Below, piece by piece: positions 54,009 to 61,449 of a stretch of DNA of 64,000 nucleotides (its first letter is position 1; every line of letters starts with the position of its first letter). The notes beneath the pieces were generated by a model. That model worked only from the letters and a program-made list of their open reading frames with translations, did no database searches and was not told where the DNA came from. Origin of the DNA: Flavobacteriales bacterium. GTDB taxonomy: Bacteria > Bacteroidota > Bacteroidia > Flavobacteriales > Flavobacteriaceae. The stretch is taken from NCBI GenBank assembly GCA_018335925.1, contig JAGXRF010000080.1, positions 1 to 64,000 on the forward strand. The letters are read 5' to 3'. Both the position numbers and the translations under genes were made by a program.

Positions 54009-55526
54009 ATGCGATTGATATATATGATGACCCTAGTACTGCTGATGACGGCTTGCCAGTCAGCAGAGGAACAAGAAGCTCACAGCCATGAAGAGGGCGA
54101 AGAGCATTCTCACGAAGAGGGTGCTGCCCCGGCTTTGAACTTTACAATTTGGACTGGGCAAACGGAGCTTTTTGTTGAATTCCCGGCATTAGTGGTTGGA
54201 CAACCCAGTCGATTTGCCGCACATTTCACGGTTTTGGAACGACATCAACCTGTTCGAGAAGGTTCAGTGACAGTCAATCTGATCAAGGGCGGAAAAGGTA
54301 TCCGAAGTACAGCGGATGCTCCTTCCTCCCCGGGGATTTTCACACCAACCTTACAGCCCAAAGAGGAAGGAGAATACCTCCTTGTTTTTGAACTGAAAAC
54401 CCCGAGCTATACTGACCGGATTGAAGTAGGCAACGTACAGGTTTTTGCAACGGTGGAAGATGCCGTCCAGGGTGTACCCGCGGCAGCCGAAAACCCCAAC
54501 GCCATTTCTTTTCTGAAAGAACAGGCTTGGAAAATGGATTTTCAAACCGCGCCGGTGGTGGAAAAAGAAATTTTGGATATTATCCCGACCTCAGGAGTCT
54601 GGAAAGTAGCACCCTCGGATTACCAAACCCTGATCGCCCCAGCCAGCGGAAGCGTAAGCTTTGCCAAAGGGATGCTTACAGAAGGCAGTCCGGTCCGAAA
54701 AGGACAGGTGCTGATGACTGTCAGTGGAGCAGGCTTAACCACGGAAAACCTCACAACGGAAATCCAAAAGGCCAAGGCAGAATTTGAGCAGGCTCAATCG
54801 GAGTATTTGAGAAAAAAGGAGCTGTTCGAAGCCAAGATCACGCCTAAATCAGAGTTTGAAAAAGTGGAACAGCGCTATCTGGTAGCCAAAGTAAACTATG
54901 AAACACTCAGTAATGGATTCACTGGTTCAGGAAAGCAAATCGTTTCTCCGATCGACGGATACATCAAATCCATTCAGGCTCAGAACGGTCAGTTTGTAAC
55001 TCAGGGAACTGCGCTCTTTTCGGTTACCAGTCACAAAAGCAGTCTGCTCGAAGTGAAGGTCAGTCCTTCCTATTTCGCTCAACTGCAACAGCTTCAGGAT
55101 ATTTTCTACCAAACCAGTCCAAACAACTGGTCCAGCCTTAAGGCAAAAGGTGGAAAAATACTTTCCGTAGGCAAAGAAGTTGAAGCTGACCAACCGCTTC
55201 TCTCGGTTTTTGCCGAAATCAACGAAGGAGTGGAAATGCCGGAAGGAAGCTTTACCGAAGCTCAGTTGGCTGTGGGTACACCTACCAGCCGACCTGCCAT
55301 TCCGGTGGCAGCGCTCTTGGAAGATTATGGTCAATACGCTGTTATCGTTCAGCTTTCGGGTGAAAGTTTCGAGAGAAGAAACATCCAAATCGGCAAGAAA
55401 AACGGAGCCGAAGTGGAGGTTTTAACCGGACTGAAGCCTGGTGAAGTGGTGGTAACCAAAGGGGCTTATCAGGTGAAAATGGCTTCCATGTCAGGTCAGG
55501 CACCCGCACACGGTCATGCACACTAA
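54009..55526 (+). CDS. CusB/CzcB-type periplasmic adaptor
   Basis: A 505-residue lipoprotein adaptor (MTLVLLMTAC lipobox). A His-rich linker (EAHSHEEGEEHSHEEG) is followed by a beta domain (FVEFPALVVGQPSRFAAHFTV) that resembles the extra N-terminal domain of metal adaptors. Then come the lipoyl and helical-hairpin domains (YQTLIAPASGSVSFAKGMLTEGSPVRKGQVL, FEKVEQRYLVAKVNYE, IVSPIDGYIKSIQAQNGQFV), barrel and membrane-proximal domains, and another His tail (APAHGHAH). It links the RND pump 12 bp downstream with the outer-membrane factor. Confidence 0.95.
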   Translation: MRLIYMMTLVLLMTACQSAEEQEAHSHEEGEEHSHEEGAAPALNFTIWTGQTELFVEFPALVVGQPSRFAAHFTVLERHQPVREGSVTVNLIKGGKGIRSTADAPSSPGIFTPTLQPKEEGEYLLVFELKTPSYTDRIEVGNVQVFATVEDAVQGVPAAAENPNAISFLKEQAWKMDFQTAPVVEKEILDIIPTSGVWKVAPSDYQTLIAPASGSVSFAKGMLTEGSPVRKGQVLMTVSGAGLTTENLTTEIQKAKAEFEQAQSEYLRKKELFEAKITPKSEFEKVEQRYLVAKVNYETLSNGFTGSGKQIVSPIDGYIKSIQAQNGQFVTQGTALFSVTSHKSSLLEVKVSPSYFAQLQQLQDIFYQTSPNNWSSLKAKGGKILSVGKEVEADQPLLSVFAEINEGVEMPEGSFTEAQLAVGTPTSRPAIPVAALLEDYGQYAVIVQLSGESFERRNIQIGKKNGAEVEVLTGLKPGEVVVTKGAYQVKMASMSGQAPAHGHAH

Positions 55527-55538
55527 GCAGTCGAACCA

Positions 55539-58500
55539 ATGCTAAACAGAATTTTATCATTTTCCCTTCAAAACCGATTTCTGGTTTTGTTGGCAGCGGT
55601 GTTATTGAGCGTGGCGGGACTGTTTTTGGCCCGTACGATGAATGTCGACGTGTTTCCGGATCTGACAGCGCCAACGGTTACGATTTTGACCGAAGCTCAT
55701 GGCATGGAATCTGAGGAAGTTGAAAAACTGGTGACTTACCAGTTGGAAACCGCACTCAACGGTTCTCCCAACGTAAGACGAATCCGTTCCTCCTCGGCAG
55801 CTGGTATTTCCATCGTTTGGGTGGAATTTGAATGGGGGACAGATATCTATCGAGCCCGACAAATCGTAAGCGAGCGAATTCCAATGGTGCAGGAAGTACT
55901 GCCGGAGGGAGTGGGTACGCCTACGATGGCTCCTATCTCTTCGATTATGGGAGAAATCATGCTTTTGGGCATTCGATCTGACAGTCTTTCTCCGATGGAA
56001 TTGAGAACACTGGCAGACTGGACGATCAGACCTAGAATCAAGTCCATCGGTGGAATCGCCAATGTGGTGGTCATCGGTGGCGATTACAAACAATATCAGG
56101 TTCTGGCCAATCCAGAAAAGCTGAAGTACTATGGAGTGGGTTTGCAGGAGCTTTTTCAAAAAGTAAAAGAAAGCAACCAAAACGCACCGGGAGGATTTCT
56201 GAACGAGTACGGCAACCAATACCTGATCAAGGGTAACGGTAGAGCGTATGCCGTGGATCAGCTGGAGGAAGCGGTTCTAAAACAGGTAAATGGTCAGACG
56301 ATACGGATCAAGGATGTCGCAGAGGTCAAAATCGGAGCAGCTGACAAAATCGGAGACGGTTCGCTCAATGCAGAACCGGCCGTGATCATGACGATTTCAA
56401 AACAGCCCGAAGTCAACACCCTGGAACTGACCGAACGGCTGGATGCCGCAGTGGAGGATCTGAAAACAACCCTACCGAAAGGAGTGGATATCCAAAGCAG
56501 GATCTTCCGCCAGTCAGACTTTATCGAAGCGTCCATTTCCAATCTGAACCGGACCCTATTGGAAGGAGCGTTCTTTGTGATTCTGGTGCTTTTCATCTTC
56601 CTGATGAACTGGCGGACAACCTTGATTTCCCTCTTGGCCATTCCGATTTCCCTGTTGGTGACAATCATTGTCCTTCAGCTTTTGGGATACACCATCAATA
56701 CCATGAGTTTGGGTGGGATGGCTATCGCGATCGGAGCCTTGGTGGACGATGCGATCATTGACGTGGAGAATGTATTCAAGCGATTGAGGGAAAACATCCG
56801 AAAACCCATGGAGGAAAGACTGCCGATACTCCAAGTGGTCAAGGATGCTTCGATGGAAATTCGGAGTTCCATCATCATCGCCACCCTGATCATCATCGTG
56901 TCCTTTGTACCGCTGTTCTTCCTCAGTGGTATGGAAGGTAGATTGCTTCAGCCGCTTGGGATCGCCTTTATTACCTCGGTTTTGACTTCCTTGGTCGTCG
57001 CAGTTACCTTCACGCCTGTCCTTTGTTCTTTCCTGCTGAAAGATGATAAAGTACTCCTGAAGCAGGCGGAAGGAACCAAGGTGGAACGATGGCTTCGAAA
57101 GCAGTATGGAACTGTGCTTGAAAAAGCGCTTGCCTTCCCCAAACTGATCCTGGGATTGACCGTGGGAGCTTTTCTGTTGAGTTTGGTGCTGATGTCCCAG
57201 CTGGGAAGAAGCTTCCTGCCTGAGTTCAACGAAGGTTCACTGGTGATTTCCGCAGTAGGAGTTCCGGGAATGTCCTTGGAGGAAAGCAACAAGGCAGGAA
57301 AAATGATCGAATCACTCCTTTTGGAAATGCCGGAACTCGAAGTGGTCACGCGCAGAACAGGCCGAGCAGAGTTGGACGAACATGCTCAGGGGGTAAATGC
57401 CGCAGAAATCGATGTGCCCTTCACCTTGGATGGGAAAACCAAAGAGCAGTTTTTCGAAGAAGTCCGAACCAAACTCAGTGTGGTACCGGGAATCAACATC
57501 ACCCTCGGGCAACCCATCGCACACCGGATTGATCACATGCTTTCTGGTACCCGGGCAAATATTGCCGTCAAGGTATTCGGGGATGACCTTCCCAAACTCT
57601 TTGAAATCGGAAAGAATATCGAGACCCAGATTCGCTCCGTGGAGGGAATTGCCGATGTAGCTGTGGACCAGCAGATCGAAGTTCCACAAATCCGGATCAC
57701 TCCAAACCGACAGATGCTTTCTGCCTATGGGATGACGGTCGGGGATTTGATGAATCAAGTGGATGTGGCTTTTGCCGGGGAGAAAGCCGGGGAAATCTAC
57801 GAAGGCCAGTTCTACTTTGACCTGATCGTACGGTTTGAAAAGGAATCAAGAAACTCCATGGATGCGATCCAGCGGGCCTTGATCCAACTCCCTGAAGGCG
57901 GACAATTGCCACTGAACAAGTTGGCGACGGTCTCCTCGGTCAGCAGTGCCAATTCGGTCAGCAGAGAAAACGTGCAACGGCACATTGTCATTGCAGCCAA
58001 CGTACAAAACCGGGATCTTCGGGGTGTGGTAAATGATATTCAGGAGGTCATTGACTCCCAAATTCAGCTACCTGTAGGATATCGGGTGGTTTACGACGGA
58101 CAGTTTGAGAGCGAAGCTAAGGCTTCTCAACTGTTATCATTGACTGCCTTGATCGCTATTTTGGTGATCTTCCTGCTTTTGTACTATGAATTCCAGGACA
58201 CCAAGCTGTCTGCCATTGTGCTGATCAACCTCCCATTGGCTTTGATCGGCGGGATTTTGATCCTGTATTTTACCTCGGGAATCATCAGCATCGCAGCGAC
58301 CATCGGTTTTATCAGCTTGTTTGGGATCGCCACCCGAAACGGAATCCTGTTGGTTTCCAGATACGAAGACCTACGAAAGGAGGGAATGGAAGGATGGGAA
58401 TTGCTGAAGAACGGGGCATTGGATCGACTCAACCCGATCTTGATGACCGCATTTACCACAGGTTTGGCTTTGATCCCATTGGTACTAAATGGCAGTGAAC

Positions 58501-58625
58501 CCGGAAACGAGATTCAAAGCCCGATGGCCGTGGTAATCTTAGGAGGTTTGATATCTGCGACAGTGCTGAATCTGATTGTGATTCCTTGTGTGTATGAGTT
58601 GATCAATCCGACCATGAAAGCGTAA
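55539..58625 (+). CDS. CusA/CzcA-family heavy-metal RND efflux pump
   Basis: A 1028-residue heavy-metal-efflux RND protein. It has VDVFPDLTAPTVTILTEAHGMESEEVEKLVTYQLE and RIRSSSAAGISIVWVEFEWGTDIYRARQIV, which mark the HME subfamily, and the TM4 motif AIGALVDDAIIDVENVFKRL with the proton-relay Asp residues. The second bundle carries GFISLFGIATRNGILLVSRY. CusA-type proteins move Cu(I)/Ag(I) via Met pairs, CzcA-type Zn/Co/Cd; the His-rich partners favour the latter. It ends the operon. Confidence 0.96.
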   Translation: MLNRILSFSLQNRFLVLLAAVLLSVAGLFLARTMNVDVFPDLTAPTVTILTEAHGMESEEVEKLVTYQLETALNGSPNVRRIRSSSAAGISIVWVEFEWGTDIYRARQIVSERIPMVQEVLPEGVGTPTMAPISSIMGEIMLLGIRSDSLSPMELRTLADWTIRPRIKSIGGIANVVVIGGDYKQYQVLANPEKLKYYGVGLQELFQKVKESNQNAPGGFLNEYGNQYLIKGNGRAYAVDQLEEAVLKQVNGQTIRIKDVAEVKIGAADKIGDGSLNAEPAVIMTISKQPEVNTLELTERLDAAVEDLKTTLPKGVDIQSRIFRQSDFIEASISNLNRTLLEGAFFVILVLFIFLMNWRTTLISLLAIPISLLVTIIVLQLLGYTINTMSLGGMAIAIGALVDDAIIDVENVFKRLRENIRKPMEERLPILQVVKDASMEIRSSIIIATLIIIVSFVPLFFLSGMEGRLLQPLGIAFITSVLTSLVVAVTFTPVLCSFLLKDDKVLLKQAEGTKVERWLRKQYGTVLEKALAFPKLILGLTVGAFLLSLVLMSQLGRSFLPEFNEGSLVISAVGVPGMSLEESNKAGKMIESLLLEMPELEVVTRRTGRAELDEHAQGVNAAEIDVPFTLDGKTKEQFFEEVRTKLSVVPGINITLGQPIAHRIDHMLSGTRANIAVKVFGDDLPKLFEIGKNIETQIRSVEGIADVAVDQQIEVPQIRITPNRQMLSAYGMTVGDLMNQVDVAFAGEKAGEIYEGQFYFDLIVRFEKESRNSMDAIQRALIQLPEGGQLPLNKLATVSSVSSANSVSRENVQRHIVIAANVQNRDLRGVVNDIQEVIDSQIQLPVGYRVVYDGQFESEAKASQLLSLTALIAILVIFLLLYYEFQDTKLSAIVLINLPLALIGGILILYFTSGIISIAATIGFISLFGIATRNGILLVSRYEDLRKEGMEGWELLKNGALDRLNPILMTAFTTGLALIPLVLNGSEPGNEIQSPMAVVILGGLISATVLNLIVIPCVYELINPTMKA

Positions 58626-58885
58626 GGCTTTTGAGGAATGAAGCTTGGGCTTCGGACACATCAAACCGACCCCAATAATCTGGCGAGTGAGAACTACTTT
58701 ATAGAAAGTGTCTCCTCGCCATTTTTTGATTATCGGAGAACTTGGTTGAAAAATCAGAAAAAACTGGTTTGGGTAAAAACAGCTTTTCGGACTAAATTCA
58801 TGACAGCTGAAATGGAATGGTTCAGGTAACTCCTCAAACCCAGGTTCAGCTGTTTCTGGCCTTCTAACCTTAAGATTGATTCTGC

Positions 58886-59060
58886 ATGAAATGGATTACC
58901 CGCGAACGCCCCAAGATTGACCGCATTGCCTGTCTCTGGCTTATCAAACGTTTTGTAGACCAGCAGGCAGAATTCCTCTAGGGTTCTATTTGAGGAGGTG
59001 ATTCCCAGATCCAAGAAGCTTGATGCCATTCCCTTTGACTTGCCTGAAGTTGAGTATAAA
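58886..59060 (+). pseudogene. chrB: Remnant of a ChrB-domain chromate resistance gene
   Basis: From the ATG at 58886 the frame reads MKWITRERPKIDRIACLWLI and KRFVDQQAEFL then stops. In the next frame the following bases give VLFEEVIPRSKKLDAIPFDLPEVEY. Both match consecutive parts of the ChrB C-terminal domain as I remember it (KWITRERPKIDRIACPWLI, AEFLYVP, GAIPFDIP). A frameshift and in-frame stop kill it, and the rest of the domain is lost; the mercury module follows at once. Confidence 0.8.
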
Positions 59061-59062
59061 GA

Positions 59063-59080
59063 TTTAAGCAATTGCTTAAA
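59063..59080. promoter_or_regulatory. Perfect 18-bp operator of the ArsR-type regulator
   Basis: TTTAAGCAATTGCTTAAA is a perfect palindrome directly over the -33 region (TTG at 59072) of the promoter for the metal-sensing regulator. ArsR/SmtB repressors bind such sites and block RNA polymerase. Confidence 0.75.
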
Positions 59081-59102
59081 TAAAAAGCATTTTCTAAGTT
59101 TG
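59072..59102 (+). promoter_or_regulatory. Promoter of the mer module
   Basis: TTG (59072-59074) and TAAGTTTG (59095-59102) with 20-bp spacing match the Bacteroidota -33/-7 pattern. The transcript would start near 59108, so translation from ATG 59122 (14-base leader) may be more likely than from ATG 59110 (almost leaderless). Confidence 0.75.
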
Positions 59103-59109
59103 TCTTCAA

Positions 59110-59487
59110 ATGATCCCCATTATGGCAAGTGACTCTTGTATTCGACTCTTAGCAGATCCTGTCCAAATCAACCAATGCAAATCAATGCTTTCTGAAAATC
59201 AGGAATCATTTAATCGCCTCAGTGAAGTTCTTTCATTGGCAGGAAATGAGGTTCGGTTCAAGATACTTTTCCTTCTCTCAGTTGAAAAACAACTCTGTCC
59301 CTGTGACCTATCCGATATCCTTGGTATGACGATTCCGGCAGTTTCGCAGCATTTGCGCAAACTTAAAGATGGACGAGTAATCAAAGGCAAACGAGTGGGT
59401 CAGACGATATTCTATTCATTGCGTCCAGATCATCTGGAATTATTAAAGCCGCTCTTCAACCACATTCAACCCATCGTATCGGTATGA
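59110..59487 (+). CDS. ArsR/SmtB-family metal-sensing repressor
   Basis: A 125-residue winged-helix repressor. The metal site is the CxC in KQLCPCDLSDIL (the ELCVCDL position of ArsR/CadC), with more cysteines near the N-terminus (DSCIRLL, INQCK), as in Hg/Cd-sensing relatives. HTH: MTIPAVSQHLRKLKDGRVIKGKRVGQTIFYSL. It overlaps the MerTP gene by 4 bp (ATGA). It probably replaces MerR as the mercury sensor, as in other Bacteroidota mer modules. The start may be the ATG at 59122 (MASDS). Confidence 0.92.
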   Translation: MIPIMASDSCIRLLADPVQINQCKSMLSENQESFNRLSEVLSLAGNEVRFKILFLLSVEKQLCPCDLSDILGMTIPAVSQHLRKLKDGRVIKGKRVGQTIFYSLRPDHLELLKPLFNHIQPIVSV

Positions 59488-60083
59488 AATCCACCTCAAA
59501 ATCCCTGGCAGGTGCAAGCATTTTTTCTGCTTTTGCAGCTTCGCTATGTTGTATTACTCCTGTTTTGGCAATCATTTCGGGAGCCACTGGAATAGCAGCG
59601 TCCTTTGCTTGGCTTGATACATTTCGTCCATTTTTGATAGGACTGACTTGTTTGGTATTGGCTTGGGCTTGGTATCGTGCCCTCAGACCCAAAACGAAGG
59701 AAGAACTTGAATGTGCCTGTGATGAGAATCCCAGCTTTTTTCAAAGCAAGAAATTTTTGGGGATCGTGACATTACTGTCCGGGTTGTTATTGGCTTTTCC
59801 CAATTATGCGCAGGTTATAGCCCCTTCCCCAGTTGATAAAGAAATCATCCTGGTCTCGGCAGACGAAGTACAATTTCTTACTTGGAGTATTAAGGGAATG
59901 ACTTGTGATGGATGTGAAATTGTCGTGGAGAATGAAGTAAACAAACTTCCTGGAATTTTGTCGGTAGATGCTGTATATGCAGAATCGGCTGTATATGTCA
60001 AGTTTGACGAATCGAAGACCAACCCTGAATCAATAGTAGCTGCTATCTCCAAAACAGGCTATGTGGTTCTTGGAAAAAAATAA
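59484..60083 (+). CDS. merTP: MerTP-type mercuric transport protein
   Basis: A 199-residue fusion of MerT and MerP. The N-terminal part has three membrane helices with the vicinal cysteine pair in SLCCITPVLA, and a cytoplasmic ECACDENP cysteine pair between helices two and three. The C-terminal 65 residues are a heavy-metal-associated domain with GMTCDGCE. MerP binds Hg(II) in the periplasm and MerT carries it inward. No mercuric reductase (MerA) or lyase is in the window, so reduction must be encoded elsewhere or be absent. Start is the ATG overlapping the repressor stop. Confidence 0.94.
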   Translation: MKSTSKSLAGASIFSAFAASLCCITPVLAIISGATGIAASFAWLDTFRPFLIGLTCLVLAWAWYRALRPKTKEELECACDENPSFFQSKKFLGIVTLLSGLLLAFPNYAQVIAPSPVDKEIILVSADEVQFLTWSIKGMTCDGCEIVVENEVNKLPGILSVDAVYAESAVYVKFDESKTNPESIVAAISKTGYVVLGKK

Positions 60084-60087
60084 AAAC

Positions 60088-60306
60088 ATGACCGAAATTA
60101 TCCTTCAATCTCTGCTTATATGCCCTGTCTGTGGGCATCAAAAATTAGAAACCATGCCAACAGATGCTTGTCAGTTTTTCTATGAATGCGAGGAATGCAA
60201 GACGTTGCTAAAACCAAAAGCGGGAGATTGTTGCGTGTTTTGCTCATATGGATCAGTCGTCTGTCCACCGATGCAAACAGGAGAAAAATCTTCTTGCTGT
60301 GGATAA
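60088..60306 (+). CDS. GDCCVxC-domain protein
   Basis: A 72-residue cysteine-rich protein: LLICPVCGHQ, YECEECKTLLKPKAGDCCVFCSYGSVVCPPMQTGEKSSCCG. The GDCCVxCSYGSVxCPPxQ string defines a small family, some members of which carry selenocysteine at a cysteine position; all positions here are Cys. It is often found next to MerTP genes, as here (4 bp downstream). Role unknown, presumably mercury or metal binding. The ATG at 60088 follows the MerTP stop; an upstream frame start lies inside that gene. Confidence 0.9.
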   Translation: MTEIILQSLLICPVCGHQKLETMPTDACQFFYECEECKTLLKPKAGDCCVFCSYGSVVCPPMQTGEKSSCCG

Positions 60307-60319
60307 ACCAACCGATTGA

Positions 60320-60353
60320 AAAAAAAAGGCCGACTCTTGAGAATCGGCCTAAT
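60320..60353 (+). terminator. Hairpin terminator after the mer module
   Basis: AGGCCGA (60327-60333) pairs with TCGGCCT (60344-60350), with further pairing inside. An A-run precedes and AATTT follows, so it could end transcripts in either direction, more strongly on the minus strand. Confidence 0.6.
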
Positions 60354-60367
60354 TTCCCGAACCAGTT

Positions 60368-60721
60368 GTGATCAAAGTCGGATTTATCGGATATCTGGTG
60401 GCGGGGGTACCGAGAGCAAGTGTTGCGGTATTGGCCACTTTTCTTCCTTGCTACCTTTTCACGGTCATTCCGGCACCCTATTTTAAGAAATATGGAAAAA
60501 ATCCGGCGATCAAAGCATTTTTAGATGGAGTAACTGCCGCAGCCATTGGTACTATTGCAGGAGCTGTTTTGGTATTGGGAAAAAGGACTTAAACAGATTT
60601 ACCGACTGTCGCAATTTCCTTGATAACAATCGCATTATTAGTTAGGTTTAAAAAACTCCAAGAACCACTAATTATTGCAGTGGCCGCTCTCATCGGGATC
60701 ACTCTAAAACTAGTTTTATGA
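60368..60721 (+). pseudogene. chrA: C-terminal remnant of chromate transporter ChrA
   Basis: The frame reads KVGFIGYLVAGVPRASVAVL and ATFLPCYLFTVIPAPYFKKYG, LDGVTAAAIGTIAGAVLVLGKRT, then an in-frame TAA, and continues TDLPTVAISLITIALLVRFKKL, IIAVAALIGI to a TGA at 60719. This is the last part of a CHR-family chromate transporter (FIGYLVAG, LPxYL, GVTAAAxGxIxGA, VLGKR). Most of the protein is missing and one stop interrupts it. The TGA overlaps the superoxide dismutase ATG by 4 bases, showing the original operon coupling. Confidence 0.88.
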
Positions 60722-61440
60722 ACCGCAAAGACTTTCTCAAGAAAACAGCCATCATTGGAGGTGCTACGATCCTTCCTGCCAACAGTGTTTTTTCAGCCAG
60801 TATTCAACAGAGCGGAATGGATAAGCTGACTGATGACAAGGGAAATTTTGCCTTGCAGTCCCTGCCCTACAATGAAAATTTCCTGGAGCCCCACATGGAT
60901 CAGGAAACTGTCCACCTGCATTACACCTTCCATCATGGAGACGCGGTAAAAGCCGCCAACAAGGATCTGCAAATGATTCAAAAGGCGATCGATGAAAACA
61001 ACGTGGAGACGGTGGATTACTGGACAAAGAAATTATCCTTTCACCTGTCATCGCATATCCTTCACACCATCTTTTGGACCAATCTGACCAACACGAAATC
61101 TGATCCTAAAGGAGAACTGCTGAAACAGATCGAAAAAGATTTTGGGTCCTACGACAAACTCAAGCTTCTGATCTCCAAGACTTCCAAGGGCGTAGACGGC
61201 AACGGATGGGGGATTCTTGGCTATCACCCTTCCACCGGAAAACTAACGGTGATGCAATGTGAAAACCACGAGAAACTCACCCAATGGGGAGTGATCCCGA
61301 TACTGGTGATTGATGTCTGGGAACATTCCTACTACCTCAAATACCGGAATAGAAGAGCGGAGTTTGTGGACAATCTCTTCCCGATCATCAACTGGGACAA
61401 TGTGGCGGAGAGATTCAGTATCGCTGGAAAGATTGGGTAA
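60718..61440 (+). CDS. Fe/Mn superoxide dismutase with signal sequence (ChrC-like)
   Basis: A 240-residue superoxide dismutase. The N-terminus (MNRKDFLKKTAIIGGATILPANSVFS) looks like an export signal with a Tat-like RKDFLKK. Metal ligands are the His of LEPHMD, the His of HLSSHILHTIFW, and the Asp and His of DVWEHSYYLKY. The usual GGGHxNHxxFW is HLSSHILHTIFW here. It starts inside the stop of the chrA remnant (ATGA). SOD (ChrC) genes follow chrB-chrA in known chromate operons, so it is probably the surviving member of such an operon. Confidence 0.92.
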   Translation: MNRKDFLKKTAIIGGATILPANSVFSASIQQSGMDKLTDDKGNFALQSLPYNENFLEPHMDQETVHLHYTFHHGDAVKAANKDLQMIQKAIDENNVETVDYWTKKLSFHLSSHILHTIFWTNLTNTKSDPKGELLKQIEKDFGSYDKLKLLISKTSKGVDGNGWGILGYHPSTGKLTVMQCENHEKLTQWGVIPILVIDVWEHSYYLKYRNRRAEFVDNLFPIINWDNVAERFSIAGKIG

Positions 61441-61449
61441 ATTCGGAGT

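Noticed and set aside
58754..59071. 105-residue minus-strand open frame
   Set aside because: The plus strand of the same bases contains clear ChrB protein similarity, so the minus frame is a shadow.
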